The translations under genes were made by a program, and so were the position numbers. A stretch of DNA of 64,000 bases from Flammeovirgaceae bacterium UBA1842 (lineage in GTDB: Bacteria > Bacteroidota > Bacteroidia > Cytophagales > Cyclobacteriaceae), in contig DDIU01000039.1 in assembly GCA_002338655.1 (NCBI GenBank), positions 54,250 through 118,249 on the forward strand, given 5' to 3'. Positions 1 through 8,039 of this stretch are shown piece by piece (positions within the stretch are counted from its first letter, which is position 1; the number at the start of each line of letters is the position of its first letter). The notes below the pieces were generated by a model. That model was not told the origin of the DNA. It saw nothing but the letters and a program-made list of their open reading frames with translations, and did not search any database.

Positions 1-1
1 T

Positions 2-850
2 TCGCCATCGCGAATGATTACCAAGGATCAGCTTGTTAAAGCACGGAAGGTATTAACTTCCTGGGACCTGGAGGTGGTGCTAGGCGAGCATGTTTATGAC
101 CAACAGGGTTATTTTGCTGGTACTGATGCCCATCGGCTCAGCGATTTACAAGCCGCATTGGACGACCATGAAATAAAGGCAATATTTTGCTCACGCGGTG
201 GCTATGGCATGAGTAGAATTATTGATAATATCAATTTAAAATCCATAGTGAATCAGCCAAAATGGGTGGTTGGATTCAGCGATATTACAGCCCTACACTT
301 AAAATTGCATCAATCAGGAATGGAAAGTATTCATGGGCTTATGCCTGTTCAGTTTGAGTATGAGGGTGTGGATAAATCCATTGAAAGCTTGAAAAATTTG
401 CTGTTCAATGGTGTTATAAATTATAATATCGAAGCCAATGAAAACAATAGGCAGGGAACAGCAAGTGGGTTGGTGATTGGGGGAAATTTATCATTGTTAG
501 TGGATAGCTTGGCTACAGGCACCGAACTGGAAACAAAAGGGAAAATATTGTTTGTGGAGGAGATCGATGAATACCTATATAAAATCGACAGGATGTTCAA
601 TCACCTTAAGCGTTCAGGAAAGTTAAACGGGATCAAGGGACTAATTATCGGTGATTTCTCGCAAATGAAGGATACTAGTATTCCTTATGGTAAAAATATA
701 GAGGAATTGATTCTCGAATATGCAGGAGCATTTAGTGGCCCCATCGCCTTCGGTTTTCCAATAGGCCATGAAGCTTATCACATCGCTATACCGTGTGGTC
801 GACAAATAATGTTAAAAGTAAATAAGGAAGGAACCACCTTATTGGGCTGA
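2..850 (+). CDS. LD-carboxypeptidase (peptidase family S66), 5' end cut by window edge
   Basis: Serine peptidase of the LdcA family, which trims the terminal D-alanine from muropeptide tetrapeptides during peptidoglycan recycling. The frame is open to the left edge: the codons before the first ATG (position 14) read S-P-S-R, matching the family's N-terminal strand, so that ATG is internal and roughly 20 residues are missing. Family landmarks are visible: RGGYGMSR, the nucleophile motif VGFSDIT, an acidic FVEEIDEY motif that should supply the catalytic Glu, and FPIGHEAYH that should supply the catalytic His. The C-terminus is complete. Its last 12 bases overlap the end of the convergent 5-oxoprolinase gene. 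The family call is firm; periplasmic or cytoplasmic location cannot be judged without the N-terminus. Confidence 0.9.
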   Translation, partial: SPSRMITKDQLVKARKVLTSWDLEVVLGEHVYDQQGYFAGTDAHRLSDLQAALDDHEIKAIFCSRGGYGMSRIIDNINLKSIVNQPKWVVGFSDITALHLKLHQSGMESIHGLMPVQFEYEGVDKSIESLKNLLFNGVINYNIEANENNRQGTASGLVIGGNLSLLVDSLATGTELETKGKILFVEEIDEYLYKIDRMFNHLKRSGKLNGIKGLIIGDFSQMKDTSIPYGKNIEELILEYAGAFSGPIAFGFPIGHEAYHIAIPCGRQIMLKVNKEGTTLLG

Positions 851-3800
851 ACCGTAACCCCCTCCGCCTGGTGTTTCTATAATAAGCTGATCGCCTTTAA
901 ACACTTGGGTTTGTACAATCCCCTCTAAATCTTCTTTTTTACTGGATTTTCTAAGTAGATATTGTAATCCGGGTTGACCATTAGATCCCCCATTGAGGCC
1001 ATAAGGTGCAATTTTACGATGTTGAGTCAATAAGGTGAGCGTGAGCGTTTCCAAAAAAGTAAATTCCCGAATCACCCCATTACCACCGTAATATTTTCCG
1101 CTGCCTCCCGAGCCATTTCTTATTTCAAACCTATTTAACCGTACAGGATATCTCAGTTCAATAATTTCTGGATCGGTTATTCTGGTATTGGTCATATGTT
1201 GATGTATGGCATCATGCCCATTGAAAGTATTGCCAGCGCCAGTCCCTCCGCAAATGGTTTCATAGTAGCCAAATTTGTTATTGCCAAACAGCAAATTATT
1301 CATCGTTCCTTGGCTACAAGCAGCCATTCCAAAGCATTTTAAAAGGGTATCAGTTAAGCGTTGACTAACTTCGGTATTGCCACCAACTACCGCTGGAGGG
1401 TTGTCTATGTTAAAATCAGGCTTAAGCAATCCAGTAGGAAGAATTATATTGACATGTTTCATTAACCCCTCATTGAGCGGGATATTTTCATCAACCAATA
1501 ATCGGAGTACATAAAGTATCACGCTATTAACAATAGCCTCAGTGGCATTAAGATTGAATGGGTGTACGGGACTGCTACCACTGAAATCAAAAGTAAGGCC
1601 ATTTGTTTTTATATCAATTGCCACATGCAGCAGACTACCATCATCGAGCTGTTCTGATGCGCTGAACTCCCCTTTTTCCATATTGCACAACTTTTGAAGG
1701 AGTAATTGATCTGAATGATCCATCAATAGCTGCATATTGTTTACAATGGCATCCTTTCCGAATTCCTCACACATTTGAAGCACATTTTGAATCCCAGAGT
1801 TGATAGAAGCTATAGCCCCTCTTAAATCAGCCAGGTTTTCATTGATGGATCGGGTAGGATAAGGCCCACCCATTAGGATACTTTTAATTGCATTGAATTT
1901 CTCTTTGCCACCGTCAATTAACAATTGTGGGTAAATCACAATACCTTCCTCATATAGATTGGTAGCATCTGTGGGCATAGAGCCTGGAGTCTTTCCACCG
2001 ATTTCAGCATGATGTGCCCTATTGGCCACATACCCAATTAATTCATTTTTAATATAAATGGGGCTTATTAGCGTGATATCCGGTAAATGGGACCCTCCAA
2101 AAGCAGGGTGATTGGTAATGAAGACATCGCCTTTTTTAAGTGTGAGATGTTCACAAACAGAACGGACGCATACCCCCAAACTACCCAAATGAACGGGAAT
2201 ATGTGGGGCATTTACAACTAATTCACCCTTAGCATTTAATAATGCACATGAAAAATCCAGTCGTTCCTTAACATTGACAGAAAATGAGGTTCGTTCAAGT
2301 ACAGCACCCATTTGCTCAACTACACTTTTAAACCGGTTGAGGTAAAGCGTTCTTTCCGCCTCCACGGGAATAGCTAGCCTTGTTTGATTTTCAGTAAGGT
2401 GAGTAAGCACTCCATTATCGAGTTCGTTCAATTCAAATTGCCATGAATCTTTCACATAAACCGTACAGTTTTCACTAATAATTAAGGCGGGACCATTGAT
2501 GGTTGTTCCAAATGAAATTTGCTCCCAAATAAATATTGGCGTGCCTATGAATTGCCCATTGACAAGACTTTGGGCCGTTTTCACTGGGACAGGTTTATGT
2601 TTTTTTAAATGGGGTGTATTTTTTGTTTCAGCTATTTTATTGGGAATGCTGGCTACCAACTTTAGCGACTCCACTTCTAACGGAAGGTTGTCAATCCAGT
2701 GCCCATAAAGTGCGAGGTAAGCTTTCTTAAATTCAGTCTCAACATCATTGGGGTAATTAATGGCGTCTAATTCTATTGTTGATTCTTGGCCCTTTAACCT
2801 TAAATGTAAAAATTGATGCTTGACAATAATGTCATTTCTATGAAACCCTTGACTAATCAGGGATTCTATGGCCAACCCCTTTAAAGATTCCCATGAAGTG
2901 GGCAGCTTAGTTTTAAACGAAGAAAAATCTTCAAGTACAAGCTGTTGTTTTATGATATCTATATCAGCTGACCCAATTCCGAAAGCACTTAACAGACCGG
3001 CATCATAAGGCGCTATCACTTTGCTGATTTTTAGTATCTGTGCCAAGTCACATGCATGTTGCCCCCCTGCACCGCCATAAGACATCAAGGTTAGTTTGCT
3101 TATGTCGGTCCCTTTTTTTGCGGCAATACTCTTTATAGCTGCGGCCATTTTTTCATTGGCAATGTCCAATATAGAGGTGATCAACTCTTCTTTGGTGATG
3201 GTCGATTGATCATAAGAGTTAGCCGTTTCCAGCAAAGCATTCAGTGCATTTTCCGATTTAGATCGATCGATGGGAATCGTAAACTGATGCTCCGCAATGC
3301 GACCTGCGAGCAGATTGACATCGGTAATGGTTAGTGGGCCACTGTTTCCATAGCAGGCCGGACCTGGGTCAGCTCCGGCACTTTCGGGGCCTACTTGCAA
3401 CATGCCATTTTGGAAAGCACATATTGACCCCCCACCAGCAGCGATAGTTTCTATATCAATTGCAGGGCTTTGAATGTGAGCATCACCTACTTTCGTTTCG
3501 TAGGTAAAATTTACCGATTTATTGATGATGGATACATCTGTGCTTGTTCCCCCCATATCAAAAGTGACAAGGTCTTGCTCACCACTCAACTTTCCGATTA
3601 ATGACGCTCCAATAATACCACCAGCAGGGCCACTCAACAGACTGTCTTTTGGGCGGAATTCTTTACTTTCCACCACTGCGCCTGCACTTGTCATTATCCT
3701 CAGCGTCCCTTTTTCCAATTTTGATTTAATACCTGCAAGATAGGTGGACATAATTGGCAACAAATAGGCATTGACCACCGTGGTCTGTGCTCTCGGAAGT

Positions 3801-4594
3801 ATTTTTATAGCCGATGATAAATCACTGGAAACACTGATGTAATTGATACCTGTTTCTTTGAGTGTTTTAGCTAATAAATTTTCATGGACATTATTTTTAT
3901 AGCTGTTAATTAATGCAATGGCAATGGATAGGTTATTTGTTTTTAAAAGATCATTGTGCACCTGAAGTGCCGCCCGAGACAAGGGCGATAAGATATTGCC
4001 ATCACTGTCAATCCGTTCATCAATTTCTATAATGGAATGATAGAGTGGGGCAGGGGTTTTAATGTTCAGTGCAAATAATTCTGGACGTTGCTGTGTACCA
4101 ATCTTAAGTAAATCCTTAAACCCCTTTGTTACCATAAGCACGACCTTGGCTCCTTTCCTTTCTAAAAGGGCATTGGTGCCTTTGGTAGAACCCAATCGCA
4201 TGGCAATCGCAGGTAGTGGATCAAAAAGCCTTGTTTTGGTAATTAATCTACTTGCCAAAATCGGGACTTCCTCGTGCCCCGTTATTTCGAATCCGGTGGA
4301 TGACGGATTAATGTAAACTGGCTCACGGAAATGAATTTCACCTTTGGTTAGGTTAATTTTATGTATGGTTGAAATGATTGATGTATTGAGTTGCTTGAAG
4401 GTATACCCTTCAAAAATGTCTGTATCTATGGGCCAATTTATTTCAACTTTAATGCTTAAGGGATCATGTTGTTCGATAATATTTCCCCTTAAGACCCCAC
4501 TACTCAATATTTTTGACCGTTTTATGCTTCCATCTGGTGCCGTAGCCAGGCAATCAGTGAACGTTCCACCCGTATCAATCCAGATATTCCACAT
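839..4594 (-). CDS. Hydantoinase/5-oxoprolinase family protein (fused A and B subunits)
   Basis: A 1251-residue fusion of the HyuA-type ATP-binding half and the HyuB-type half, the arrangement of eukaryotic ATP-dependent 5-oxoprolinase, which opens 5-oxo-L-proline to glutamate. The N-terminus carries the ATPase motif DTGGTFTD; further motifs are SGPAGGIIGAS, FDMGGTSTDVS and GGAGGQHACDLA. The B half starts near residue 745 (NRFKSVVEQMGAVLERTSF) and ends with the glycine-rich TPGGGGYG tail typical of HyuB. Nothing suggests truncation. The start is an ATG directly before the first beta strand. The gene stands alone between convergent LD-carboxypeptidase and a divergent DUF4230 gene. The substrate could be a hydantoin or another lactam; sequence alone does not separate these. 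Confidence 0.88.
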   Translation of the reverse strand: MWNIWIDTGGTFTDCLATAPDGSIKRSKILSSGVLRGNIIEQHDPLSIKVEINWPIDTDIFEGYTFKQLNTSIISTIHKINLTKGEIHFREPVYINPSSTGFEITGHEEVPILASRLITKTRLFDPLPAIAMRLGSTKGTNALLERKGAKVVLMVTKGFKDLLKIGTQQRPELFALNIKTPAPLYHSIIEIDERIDSDGNILSPLSRAALQVHNDLLKTNNLSIAIALINSYKNNVHENLLAKTLKETGINYISVSSDLSSAIKILPRAQTTVVNAYLLPIMSTYLAGIKSKLEKGTLRIMTSAGAVVESKEFRPKDSLLSGPAGGIIGASLIGKLSGEQDLVTFDMGGTSTDVSIINKSVNFTYETKVGDAHIQSPAIDIETIAAGGGSICAFQNGMLQVGPESAGADPGPACYGNSGPLTITDVNLLAGRIAEHQFTIPIDRSKSENALNALLETANSYDQSTITKEELITSILDIANEKMAAAIKSIAAKKGTDISKLTLMSYGGAGGQHACDLAQILKISKVIAPYDAGLLSAFGIGSADIDIIKQQLVLEDFSSFKTKLPTSWESLKGLAIESLISQGFHRNDIIVKHQFLHLRLKGQESTIELDAINYPNDVETEFKKAYLALYGHWIDNLPLEVESLKLVASIPNKIAETKNTPHLKKHKPVPVKTAQSLVNGQFIGTPIFIWEQISFGTTINGPALIISENCTVYVKDSWQFELNELDNGVLTHLTENQTRLAIPVEAERTLYLNRFKSVVEQMGAVLERTSFSVNVKERLDFSCALLNAKGELVVNAPHIPVHLGSLGVCVRSVCEHLTLKKGDVFITNHPAFGGSHLPDITLISPIYIKNELIGYVANRAHHAEIGGKTPGSMPTDATNLYEEGIVIYPQLLIDGGKEKFNAIKSILMGGPYPTRSINENLADLRGAIASINSGIQNVLQMCEEFGKDAIVNNMQLLMDHSDQLLLQKLCNMEKGEFSASEQLDDGSLLHVAIDIKTNGLTFDFSGSSPVHPFNLNATEAIVNSVILYVLRLLVDENIPLNEGLMKHVNIILPTGLLKPDFNIDNPPAVVGGNTEVSQRLTDTLLKCFGMAACSQGTMNNLLFGNNKFGYYETICGGTGAGNTFNGHDAIHQHMTNTRITDPEIIELRYPVRLNRFEIRNGSGGSGKYYGGNGVIREFTFLETLTLTLLTQHRKIAPYGLNGGSNGQPGLQYLLRKSSKKEDLEGIVQTQVFKGDQLIIETPGGGGYGSAQ

Positions 4595-4676
4595 AAAATA
4601 TTTTTTAGAAAGATAGCATTGCCCCTGAATTTATGCTATTATAAATGGCGTAAATTAGTAATATAAACTGTCATTT

Positions 4677-5303
4677 ATGAAGCTACTCATTTCAATAATA
4701 AAAGTGTTGCCCTGGCTGATCGTCCTGATTTTAGGTGTTTGGATTTATCTTTCCAAACCAACACAAAATGAGGAGATGATCATCACGCATCATACTCTGG
4801 TTCAAGAAATTGAAGCTATAGGCAAAATTGAATTGGTTCGATATAATTTTAAGGAAATAACAGAAGTGAAAAAGCTAAGTAAAGAATACTTAAAAATATT
4901 CAAACTTGGTCCCGATTCAAAAATAGCCTTAATCAGTATAGGTGAAGCTGCTGGCTGTATAGATTTAACCAAAATACAAGATAAAGATGTTTCATTAGCT
5001 GGGGATTCCATATTTATTGCCTTACCCACATCTGAACTTTGCTATTATAAGTTAGATATGAGCAAGACCAGGATATATTCACTTGAAACCAACCCAATGG
5101 TAGATGAAAAGGAGTTTATCCAGAGTGCCTATAAAAGCGCAGAAGATGAAATCAAACGGGCTGCACTGAACTCCGGTATTCTTGAACAAACCAATCAGAA
5201 TGCGGAAAGTATCTTAAGGCCTATTTTGGAGAAATTGAGCGGGAAGAAAGTGATTTTTACATTCAAACCCTCTCCGGTATCCTTGGATGGAACTAAGCAA
5301 TAG
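4677..5303 (+). CDS. DUF4230 domain protein, membrane anchored
   Basis: A 208-residue protein with one N-terminal membrane helix (about residues 5-25) and the rest predicted outside the cytoplasm. The body resembles DUF4230: a strand-rich region containing SIGEAAGCIDLTKI and a C-terminal helix-rich part with SAYKSAEDEIKRAALNSG. No enzymatic motif is visible and the function of the family is unknown. It is transcribed divergently from the oxoprolinase gene, 82 bases away, and converges on recX. Family assignment is from recall of the overall pattern. Confidence 0.7.
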   Translation: MKLLISIIKVLPWLIVLILGVWIYLSKPTQNEEMIITHHTLVQEIEAIGKIELVRYNFKEITEVKKLSKEYLKIFKLGPDSKIALISIGEAAGCIDLTKIQDKDVSLAGDSIFIALPTSELCYYKLDMSKTRIYSLETNPMVDEKEFIQSAYKSAEDEIKRAALNSGILEQTNQNAESILRPILEKLSGKKVIFTFKPSPVSLDGTKQ

Positions 5304-5387
5304 CAACAAGGTGCCACAGTGCATAGCATCCAAGAATGAGAAATAAACTAAAGTGGCAATTTAAGCTGAATGTATTGAAAGGTCAGT

Positions 5388-5870
5388 TTATTTTCTAAGA
5401 CATTCCCAAATCAGATCTGATTCATAGCCTTTTTGCAGCATATAGGAAGCTAGTTTTTTATTGATAAGGAGAGTAGAGCCGCTTGAAATATGCTCTCTTT
5501 TCTTCTCTATTAAGTTATGTATGGTACTTAAGTAGTCATCCTCATCAATTTCCAACAACCCTTTTTTTATGCAGTAATCAGAAATCCTGTGCTGCTTTAG
5601 CCCTTGGGTTATTTTTATCCGCCCCCACTTCTTCATTCGGAATTTTCCACCAACGTAGGCCTTTGCAAACCTTTCTTCATTTATAAATCCCTCGGTGATA
5701 AGCTCACTTATTATTTGCTCTACTTCATTCTGATGCAAACCATACTGGTAGAGCTTATTCCTTACTTCTTGCTGGGAGCGCTCTTGGTAAGCACAATAAT
5801 CACCGGCTTTTACCTTGGCATCTTTAGCTGACAAAAACTTTTTAGGCTTATGATTATCGTCAGCAAACAT
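5388..5870 (-). CDS. recX: Regulatory protein RecX
   Basis: Small helical protein of the RecX family that binds RecA filaments and modulates recombination and the SOS response. It is 160 residues, within the family range, with the three-helix repeats: YCAYQERSQQEVRNKL, then a repeat ending GFINEERFAKAYV, with the family signature FRMKKWGRIKI between repeats. The ATG start at 5870 lies three bases from the stop of the upstream membrane protein gene, so the two are probably co-transcribed. recA is not in this window. Sure of family. Confidence 0.88.
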   Translation of the reverse strand: MFADDNHKPKKFLSAKDAKVKAGDYCAYQERSQQEVRNKLYQYGLHQNEVEQIISELITEGFINEERFAKAYVGGKFRMKKWGRIKITQGLKQHRISDYCIKKGLLEIDEDDYLSTIHNLIEKKREHISSGSTLLINKKLASYMLQKGYESDLIWECLRK

Positions 5871-5873
5871 GGA

Positions 5874-6347
5874 TTATTTTACAAGGCCTTTTCTTTTCAG
5901 GATGCTTTCTACAAATTTTCGCTCGTTGTCAGAGTTGAAAATCCGGAAAGGCAAATGAATCATTTGTGCTTTGTTCACCATAAGTAGGATATAACTCTTG
6001 CCCACTCGCCCACGTTTGATTTGATCCCATTTGATAGGCATACCTTGTTTGCTGTTCAACTTTACAAGAATCTGCTGGCTATTGATTTCATAACCTAGTT
6101 TTTCAAAGAGCATTTTTGATTGCTCTAGTTGCGTAACACCGGCAAATTGTATCAACCAAAACAAGAGGTACAGTACTACTCCAATACCGGCACCAATGAA
6201 CCACCATGCACTAGCAATCCAAAAATGACCCGCGCAAATGGCCAAAACGATTAGAGATACCCACCACTGTTGTTTAAGTACTTCAAGCAAGGCCAATTTA
6301 ATGTAAGTCCCACTTTCCAACTTGTACTTTTTCGTTTTTACATTCAT
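5874..6347 (-). CDS. Two-helix membrane protein with YcxB-like C-terminal domain
   Basis: A 157-residue protein with two adjacent membrane segments (about residues 28-46 and 48-68, rich in W, I, L and G) and a C-terminal soluble domain. The pattern of strand-turn-strand with IKWDQIKRGRVGKSYILLMV followed by a short helix resembles the YcxB-like (PH-like) domain family of unknown function. It sits directly upstream of recX with a three-base gap. No catalytic residues are evident. Assignment to the YcxB-like family is moderately sure; no function is claimed. Confidence 0.6.
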   Translation of the reverse strand: MNVKTKKYKLESGTYIKLALLEVLKQQWWVSLIVLAICAGHFWIASAWWFIGAGIGVVLYLLFWLIQFAGVTQLEQSKMLFEKLGYEINSQQILVKLNSKQGMPIKWDQIKRGRVGKSYILLMVNKAQMIHLPFRIFNSDNERKFVESILKRKGLVK

Positions 6348-6629
6348 TGTATTCTGTAAATAATATTGTTCATCAAATAAAATATCTGCAAACTTAATTG
6401 ATCTGTAGTTAATACCTTAAGGTATGGAAAAATTATGCCATGAATTAGGCAAATTTTAGCAATGAGTCATGCCTACAGGCAAGGATAAGGATCACTTGGA
6501 AATAAAATAATTGCTCCTATGCTTCTTAGTGAACTTTGTGTCTTATCAGAGTGCTTCTTGGTTAAATTGTGACACTTAACATTACGGCAGTGCTTCGTCC
6601 TAATGTCCTCGCAATAACCAGATTTATTC

Positions 6630-7487
6630 CTATATGGCCTTGAGGCTCATATCTTTACTGCGAACTGAGTGGGTGAGTGCACCAATTGAAATATAATCCA
6701 CACCGCAGTCAGCTACTTCGGCAATGTTATTTTCTGTAATTCCGCCACTCGCCTCAATCTTAAATTGCCCGTTGATGAGCGCCACCGCTTCTTTCATTAC
6801 AGAAGGCATCATATTGTCGAGCATAATCACATCAACCCCGCCTGCTTCGATCACTTCCTTAACTTCATCAATGGTCCTTGTCTCCACTTCTATTTCCAAT
6901 GTTTTCCCGAGTTTATCTAAGTATTTTTTTGTGTCCCTAATGGCCTTTTTAATACTTCCGGCATAGTCGATATGATTGTCTTTGAGCATGATCATATCAT
7001 ACAATCCGAATCTATGATTTTGCCCTCCTCCAATGGCTACTGCCCATTTTTCCGCTATTCTAAAATTGGGGGTTGTTTTTCTGGTATCCAACAAGCGGGC
7101 TTTACTTGTCGATATTAATGAGCTTAAATATTGTGAATAGGTGGCTATGCCACTCATTCGTTGCATGCAATTAAGCACCAACCTTTCTGTTGTTAAAATG
7201 GAGCGGGCTGACCCTTTGACCTCAAATGCAATGTCCCCTTTTTTCATAGGAGTGCCATCAGTCATCATTATATTCAATTTTAATTGAGGATCGAACTGAT
7301 GAAAAATTCTTTCGGCCATCTCCACCCCTGCAAGGATCCCATCATCTTTGATCAACAGGTGAGCCTTGCTTTGTTTGTTTTCAGGAATACAGGCTAAGGC
7401 CGAGTGATCACCATCGCCAACATCTTCTTTCAAGGCTAATTTGATAAATTCTTTTAGCGATTTTTCCGTAAGGTAATTTAATTGCAT
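6630..7487 (-). CDS. nadC: Nicotinate-nucleotide diphosphorylase (carboxylating)
   Basis: Quinolinate phosphoribosyltransferase, making nicotinate mononucleotide from quinolinate and PRPP in de novo NAD synthesis. The 285-residue length is normal. Recognisable motifs are LKEDVGDGDHSA at the N-terminus, RMSGIATYS, the substrate-binding LLDTRKTTPNFR, and the barrel motifs EVETRTIDEV, GGVDVIMLDNM and IEASGGI. The DUF4783 gene lies 48 bases upstream on the same strand. No other nad gene is in the window. Upstream of its end, 6348-6629 shows no gene, only a short GCCTACAGGC hairpin. Confidence 0.96.
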   Translation of the reverse strand: MQLNYLTEKSLKEFIKLALKEDVGDGDHSALACIPENKQSKAHLLIKDDGILAGVEMAERIFHQFDPQLKLNIMMTDGTPMKKGDIAFEVKGSARSILTTERLVLNCMQRMSGIATYSQYLSSLISTSKARLLDTRKTTPNFRIAEKWAVAIGGGQNHRFGLYDMIMLKDNHIDYAGSIKKAIRDTKKYLDKLGKTLEIEVETRTIDEVKEVIEAGGVDVIMLDNMMPSVMKEAVALINGQFKIEASGGITENNIAEVADCGVDYISIGALTHSVRSKDMSLKAI

Positions 7488-7535
7488 TTGGAGAATGATA
7501 TAGTATAACTATTGAAACTAAAGGAATAAATGCAC

Positions 7536-7931
7536 TTACTCCTTAATAAAGCTTATTTCATGGATGCGGAATGCACCATCTGTATTTTTTATGCGCATCC
7601 AAACCCGATACGTGTCACCATTACTTAAATATTGACCTATGGCATAAGGCAATCCACCTTTTGATGAACCTTGATGGACGATGGTAAAGCTAGTAGGGGG
7701 GTGGTTGGTCAAAAAATCTTTTAATACGTATTCAGCTTGAGTTTTGCTGTAGCTCTGCATGTTCCCGTCAAGGGTGACGTCCACATTGGAATTTAAGAAT
7801 TTGGCAATTTCTTTGGAACTACCTGCTTTAATGGCATTTTTTACATCATCAATTATCTCACCCTGTCCATAAACTTGAAGGCTTATGGTCAAAAACAAAA
7901 TAAGACTAGCGTATTTAAATAACTCTTTCAT
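7536..7931 (-). CDS. DUF4783 family secreted protein
   Basis: A 131-residue protein with a clear signal peptide (positively charged start, hydrophobic core, cleavage after about VYG-Q). The mature part is a small alpha-beta domain resembling DUF4783, a Bacteroidota family with an NTF2-like look: a helical first half (VKNAIKAGSSKEIAKFL) and a strand-rich second half ending in FRIHEISFIKE. The gene precedes nadC on the same strand. Its function is unknown; the neighbouring gene gives no obvious clue. Confidence 0.7.
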   Translation of the reverse strand: MKELFKYASLILFLTISLQVYGQGEIIDDVKNAIKAGSSKEIAKFLNSNVDVTLDGNMQSYSKTQAEYVLKDFLTNHPPTSFTIVHQGSSKGGLPYAIGQYLSNGDTYRVWMRIKNTDGAFRIHEISFIKE

Positions 7932-8039
7932 AATGTTTGAAACATTAATGGTATCAGTCTAAAACTATGCCAAATGTAAATTACAGGGTACAAAGTACTA
8001 TTTTAAAATCTTCCAAGCAATTGTATCAAAGTTATATAT

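Noticed and set aside
6348..6629. A missed gene or small RNA in the gap between the YcxB-like gene and nadC
   Set aside because: No open frame with coding character and only one short GCCTACAGGC hairpin were seen; nothing supports a feature.
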